Origin: Lachnospiraceae bacterium UBA3638 | GTDB lineage: Bacteria > Bacillota > Clostridia > Lachnospirales > Lachnospiraceae | Direction: 5' to 3' | Assembly: GCA_002373595.1 (NCBI GenBank) | Contig: DFKT01000104.1 | Location: forward strand, 1-17,835 | DNA length: 17,835 nt | Part shown: positions 14,506-17,835 of the stretch, piece after piece | Layout of the letters: each line of letters begins with the position of its first letter | How positions within the stretch are numbered: position 1 is the first letter of the stretch | Made by a program: the position numbers and the translations under genes | The notes under the pieces: generated by a model | What the model was told of the DNA's origin: nothing | Databases searched by the model: none | What the model saw: the letters and a program-made list of their open reading frames with translations, nothing else

Positions 14506-16563
14506 ATGAAGACACTTAAGAAATTAGTATATGCACTGTCAGCGGTAATGATGCTCTTTTTACTTACCGCTTGCGGAGGCCAGGTTAATACCGAACTTAC
14601 CATAGACACCAATCAGAGCGGTACACGTATCATGACCTATACCGCCAATAAGAACGACAATAAGAGCTATTTCACCGGCGATTACGAATCCGCTGCCAAT
14701 ACGGTTTCTTCCAATTGCCCCGCAGAGCTTCAGTTCACCGACAAGTCCACGGACGAAGATGTCATCTATGAGTTTAAGATGACCTTCAGCGATATGGATG
14801 AGTACAAGGGCAAGATCAATTCACTCCTTCAGCAGAGTGGCAGAGAGGAGCTCGATGAGCCCTTTACCTTTGTGGCACCGGATTCCGTATTTGCTACCGG
14901 AGTCAGATATAATGAGAACTTTAATTCCGAGCAGCTTCTCGGATGGTTTGAAAATCTCGTTGTAGATTCAGGTTATGTAGCAGAGAACAATAAGAGCAAT
15001 ATCTTCTATTCTTCACAGACCGGAACATGGAATGTTCTCGGCAGTAAGTCTGAAGGCAGCACTCCTTACATCGATACGATCAAGTACTTAAGACTTGACG
15101 GTGTCAGCCTGTATACCACCGTTAATAACGACGGTACATATGACAGAAAGATAGAAGTCCGTGTTCCTCAGGTATCAATGGACAGCAACGGAGATGATAT
15201 CAAGAATTATCTCGACAGCGTGACTGCTGCTCCGGCATCCGCCGAATGGAATGAGGAAGGGGGAGTACATACCTATACCTTAGAGGTAAAGGGAGCAAGC
15301 GCTTCTACAGTTAATGAAGTGATGAATGTATTCTCCGGCAAGAACGGAGAGACCCTCTTTGAAGAAGCCGTTGTAGGAGAGGGAGAGGACGAAGCAGAGT
15401 CCAAGAGAGTAAAGAACATCTTCAGCGATTCCAAGAGAGTCAAAGAGACTGTCAGCCTCGGCAACTATGCTACCGGCAGCTACAATGAGCTTAAACTTGG
15501 TTATTATGTATCAAATGTAGGAGAGTATGAAGGAAAAGCAACTATCGGTGACAGTACTAACTCGATAAGTACCTCACAGACCGAGATAGAAGGATTTGAC
15601 AAACTCTACAACACGAACTATGGCAACGACTTCTCTCTCGATTATACTTACACTTACAAGTACACGGTATCGGAAGCTGAGATAGTCCTTAAGCCTCAGA
15701 GAGGTGGTAAGGTGACCAGAGAGGTAACTCTCGCATTCCTTGACGGACTTACCGATGCTCAGCTTTCCAGCCTTAAGGACAGAATCCAGGCTACGATCGA
15801 CGAGACCAATGCTTATTTTGAGGACGGGACCAACAAGGCGGAGATTACTTTAAAGAAGTGTGAAGCCGGCAAGGATGGACTCGACATCGTGATAAAGACC
15901 GAAGCGGATTCCGCTGTTGAGGAAGAACTTTGGAATAGGGCATTTGGCGGGCACAGCCTCCTTGTTGTTACGAGAGACACCAATGCGCTCCTGCCCACGT
16001 CCGTCATTACCAATGTTAAAGACGTATTCGACTTAAGTATGTTCACGGATGTTAAGATCTCCAAGCTTACTTATACTATAAAGGGAATCGGTAAGCTCGC
16101 AGGATCGGATGCCGATGAAGAGACCCAGAAGGGCAATGACTACGAGAAGACCTACACAAATTACAGCCCCCGCGATTACCTCAGGACTGATGTGATCGGT
16201 AAGAAGTCCAACTTCCTTGGCGTATTGGTATGGATACTCAGCGGACTCGCGGCACTTGCTACTGTCATTTGCATCATAGTTATAGCAGCTAAGAAGGCGG
16301 CAGCGAAGAGACCGGCTCAGCCCTATCAGGTACAGCCTGCGGCTGGACAGGAGCAAGTTGCTCCTATACAGCCTATGCCCGGACAACCTATGCCGGTACA
16401 GCCTATGGCCGGACCCGGTCAGCCTGTGGCTCAGCCCATGCAGCAGCCCATGCAGCCTGTTCAGCCCGCAGCAGAACCCGCAACTATGTTCTGCAGCAAC
16501 TGCGGAGCCAAGATTCCTGCAGATTCCGTATTCTGTCCCGAGTGCGGAAGCAAGGCGGAATAA
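14506..16563 (+). CDS. LppM-like lipoprotein with transmembrane segment and cytoplasmic C-terminal zinc ribbon
   Basis: This 685-residue protein begins with a lipoprotein signal (LLTAC, lipidated C23). The first 180 residues resemble LppM/DUF3153 domains (VNTELTIDTNQSGTRIMTYT). A long middle region with further beta-rich repeats is unassigned. A membrane segment (about 570-596) is followed by Lys residues, which places the C-terminus inside the cell. A 60-residue Gln/Pro/Met linker (about 601-660) then leads to a zinc ribbon CxxC-x10-CxxC (C663, C666, C677, C680). The protein therefore spans the membrane, with a lipidated outer domain and an inner zinc ribbon. ATG 14506 has a GGAG-type site upstream. 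Similar zinc-ribbon lipoproteins occur in Firmicutes; their role is unknown. Confidence 0.8.
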   Translation: MKTLKKLVYALSAVMMLFLLTACGGQVNTELTIDTNQSGTRIMTYTANKNDNKSYFTGDYESAANTVSSNCPAELQFTDKSTDEDVIYEFKMTFSDMDEYKGKINSLLQQSGREELDEPFTFVAPDSVFATGVRYNENFNSEQLLGWFENLVVDSGYVAENNKSNIFYSSQTGTWNVLGSKSEGSTPYIDTIKYLRLDGVSLYTTVNNDGTYDRKIEVRVPQVSMDSNGDDIKNYLDSVTAAPASAEWNEEGGVHTYTLEVKGASASTVNEVMNVFSGKNGETLFEEAVVGEGEDEAESKRVKNIFSDSKRVKETVSLGNYATGSYNELKLGYYVSNVGEYEGKATIGDSTNSISTSQTEIEGFDKLYNTNYGNDFSLDYTYTYKYTVSEAEIVLKPQRGGKVTREVTLAFLDGLTDAQLSSLKDRIQATIDETNAYFEDGTNKAEITLKKCEAGKDGLDIVIKTEADSAVEEELWNRAFGGHSLLVVTRDTNALLPTSVITNVKDVFDLSMFTDVKISKLTYTIKGIGKLAGSDADEETQKGNDYEKTYTNYSPRDYLRTDVIGKKSNFLGVLVWILSGLAALATVICIIVIAAKKAAAKRPAQPYQVQPAAGQEQVAPIQPMPGQPMPVQPMAGPGQPVAQPMQQPMQPVQPAAEPATMFCSNCGAKIPADSVFCPECGSKAE

Positions 16564-16623
16564 CCTGATCAAAGAGAATTAATGTAGCACAAAAGACTAC
16601 GTTTAATATTAGGAGGATTAAAG

Positions 16624-17583
16624 ATGGGAAATTTTTGTAAGTTTTGCGGAAAGCCGATGGAGAACGGAGTATGCGACTGCGCAGGATTCCAGGCTTCTAT
16701 GGCACAGCCTCAGGCAGCACCTCAGCCTCAGATGCAGGCAGCACCTCAGCCTCAGATGCAGGCAGCACCTCAGCCACAGGTTGCACCCCAGCCTCAGATG
16801 TATGCGCAGCAGCCCCAGCAGGGATATGCACAGCAGCCTCAGCAGGGATACGCACAGCCTCAGATGCAGCAGGGATACCCTCAGGGACAGCCTATGCCCG
16901 GCCAGCCCTATCCCGGCCAGCCTTACTATCAGCCCGTTCCTTATGTTCCTTCCAGGCTTGAGCTTGCATTCAAGGCTCTCTTCCCGAAGGCATTTACCGC
17001 TCCCCTTACCGCAGGTGAGGAGTCAGCTAATATCTCCGGCGGAGCAGCTCTCATCGTAGCTGGAGCATATGCACTCCTCGCATTCTTTATGATGATGATC
17101 CACCTTCCTCTTGGACAGCTCAAGGCAAAAAATATTCCCATTCTCGGATCATTCTCAGTAGAGATCCCCGTAGGAGCAAGAGCTCTTGTAGGACTCGGAG
17201 CACTCTTTGTGATCGTGCTTTCAATCCTTATCCGCGCAGGACTCGGATATGCTTTCGGACACAGCAGCAATCCCATGGTAAGCTTCCAGATGCTTCTTGG
17301 CAGACTTTGCTCACTTAAGCTCTATCCTGCATGCTGTTTCCTCGGAATGTTCCTCTTTGGAATCTTCTCACCTGTTATGGCAGCTATCTTCCTCTTTGCA
17401 GGACTTCTCATCTGGATCGTATTCAGCAATGCCGCTCTTGAGAAGTATATGTATGCTATCGGAGAGAACAAGAGATCATGGTTCGTTATCATCATCAGCG
17501 CTGTTTCCTTCATCGTATGCGCATTCTTCATGTATCTCTTCATCAAGGCAGGAATCAATTCCGCTGTAAAGAATTTCTTCTAA
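16624..17583 (+). CDS. Zinc-ribbon, Gln/Pro-rich linker, YIP1-like multispan membrane protein
   Basis: This 319-residue protein begins with a short zinc ribbon (C5, C8, C17, C19). A linker follows (about 26-110) made of repeats such as QAAPQPQM and QQGYAQQP, then a membrane domain with about five hydrophobic segments (near 138-160, 186-210, 232-250, 255-275 and 288-312). The membrane part resembles bacterial YIP1/DUF-type integral membrane domains, often found fused to zinc ribbons. ATG 16624 has AGGAGG a few bases upstream. It is 60 bases after the lipoprotein gene, with no terminator between; both proteins put a zinc ribbon on a Gln/Pro tether at the cytoplasmic face. Function unknown. Confidence 0.75.
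   Translation: MGNFCKFCGKPMENGVCDCAGFQASMAQPQAAPQPQMQAAPQPQMQAAPQPQVAPQPQMYAQQPQQGYAQQPQQGYAQPQMQQGYPQGQPMPGQPYPGQPYYQPVPYVPSRLELAFKALFPKAFTAPLTAGEESANISGGAALIVAGAYALLAFFMMMIHLPLGQLKAKNIPILGSFSVEIPVGARALVGLGALFVIVLSILIRAGLGYAFGHSSNPMVSFQMLLGRLCSLKLYPACCFLGMFLFGIFSPVMAAIFLFAGLLIWIVFSNAALEKYMYAIGENKRSWFVIIISAVSFIVCAFFMYLFIKAGINSAVKNFF
16714..16854 (+). repeat. In-frame 24-bp tandem repeats coding the Gln/Pro linker
   Basis: Two identical 24-bp units (16714-16737 and 16738-16761) and a third diverged one (16762-16785) encode QAAPQPQM-type repeats. A second pair of 24-bp units (16807-16830 and 16831-16854), differing at two bases, encodes QQPQQGYA. All are in frame, so slippage would change linker length without breaking the gene. 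Confidence 0.85.
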
Positions 17584-17614
17584 AGATCGGGATTAATAAA
17601 AAATTAATCGACGG

Positions 17615-17648
17615 AGCCCGCCAAAACGGCGGGCTTCGTTTTGTTTTT
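17615..17648 (+). terminator. Rho-independent terminator closing the capA-zinc ribbon run
   Basis: AGCCCGCC (17615-17622) pairs with GGCGGGCT (17628-17635) across AAAAC and is followed by the T-rich TCGTTTTGTTTTT. A small AT hairpin, GATTAAT (17591-17597) with ATTAATC (17603-17609), precedes it. Together they separate the zinc-ribbon gene from the aminotransferase gene. Confidence 0.9.
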
Positions 17649-17716
17649 CGGCCAAAAAGTGGTAAAATTAACATATCTGTGTGTACTATAAATACTTATT
17701 TTTTTAGGAGATCAGT
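17641..17716 (+). promoter_or_regulatory. Leader and possible promoter of the aminotransferase gene
   Basis: Two weak promoter readings overlap here: TTAACA (17668-17673) with AATACT (17691-17696) at 17 bases, and TTGTTT (17641-17646) with TAAAAT (17663-17668) at 16 bases. The terminator before it makes a promoter necessary, but the choice is open. The ribosome binding site AGGAG at 17706-17710 is clear. Confidence 0.35.
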
Positions 17717-17835
17717 ATGCAGAAACCGGCTATTGAGGGAGGAACTCCCGTAAGAGAAAAGAAGATATATTACGGCGGACAGTGGGTGACCAAAGAGGAT
17801 GCCGATGCCGTTGCGACAGCGGTACAGGATGCGCT
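17717..17835 (+). CDS. DegT/DnrJ/EryC1/StrS aminotransferase, N-terminal fragment (3' end outside window)
   Basis: Only 39 full residues are visible. They begin MQKPAIEGGTPVREKKI and continue YYGGQWVTKEDADAV, the characteristic opening of PLP-dependent sugar aminotransferases of the DegT/DnrJ/EryC1/StrS family (KPAIxGGxPVR, then a GxxxxxxeDxxAV segment). Such enzymes aminate keto-sugar nucleotides for surface polysaccharides, O-glycans or antibiotics. The lysine that binds PLP lies beyond the window. ATG 17717 has AGGAG (17706-17710) six bases upstream. If complete, it may open a sugar-nucleotide or glycan locus, consistent with the envelope genes before it. Specific substrate cannot be judged. 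Confidence 0.8.
   Translation, partial: MQKPAIEGGTPVREKKIYYGGQWVTKEDADAVATAVQDA

Noticed and set aside
16578..16601. GTAG ... CTAC hairpin between the lipoprotein and YIP1-like genes as a terminator
   Set aside because: The stem has only four pairs and no T tract.

Overview
The window reads as chromosomal DNA of an anaerobic Clostridia-type Firmicute (Bacillota). The evidence is a type III glutamine synthetase, a bacterial acyl-ACP thioesterase, a CvfB-type S1 protein, an ftsE-ftsX-M23 peptidase-S41 peptidase block, a YjfB-family small protein, strong GGAGG ribosome binding sites and U-tract terminators. Genus cannot be fixed from the sequence. Coding density is very high, no stretch over 300 bases lacks a gene, and I see no insertion sequence, phage gene or CRISPR array.

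Layout. (1) 1-1345: the C-terminal half of type III glutamine synthetase, then a tRNA-Gln(CUG) with its own sigma-A promoter and terminator. (2) 1382-4003: a tight three-gene run of CPBP intramembrane protease, acyl-ACP thioesterase and CvfB-like RNA-binding protein. (3) 4019-4392: a single YjfB-family gene with its own promoter, a dyad over that promoter and a strong terminator. (4) 4420-9816: a PucR/CdaR-type regulator behind a long AT-rich palindrome, followed without terminators by ftsE, ftsX, a secreted coiled-coil M23 peptidase and a membrane-anchored PDZ/S41 protease. This looks like one divisome and peptidoglycan-remodelling operon. (5) 9819-12269, minus strand: a secreted two-SH3b NlpC/P60 peptidase followed by a membrane-anchored protein made of about 14 YD repeats with a period of almost exactly 21 residues. 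(6) 12332-17583: a CapA-type protein, a small NTF2/DUF4878-like protein, an LppM-like lipoprotein with a cytoplasmic zinc ribbon, and a zinc-ribbon/YIP1-like membrane protein, ending at a strong terminator. (7) 17717-end: the start of a DegT/DnrJ/EryC1 aminotransferase.

Theme. From 4519 onward nearly everything is cell-envelope machinery: FtsEX with its likely hydrolase, two peptidoglycan peptidases, a processing protease, a CapA protein, a lipoprotein and zinc-ribbon membrane proteins. The least-described parts are the compact YD-repeat protein paired with the NlpC/P60 enzyme, the mirror-image divergent promoters between that pair and capA (both genes lack a Shine-Dalgarno sequence and appear leaderless or nearly so), and the two neighbouring membrane proteins that both present a zinc ribbon on a Gln/Pro-rich tether to the cytoplasm. 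All functional links between genes are inference from order and domain content.
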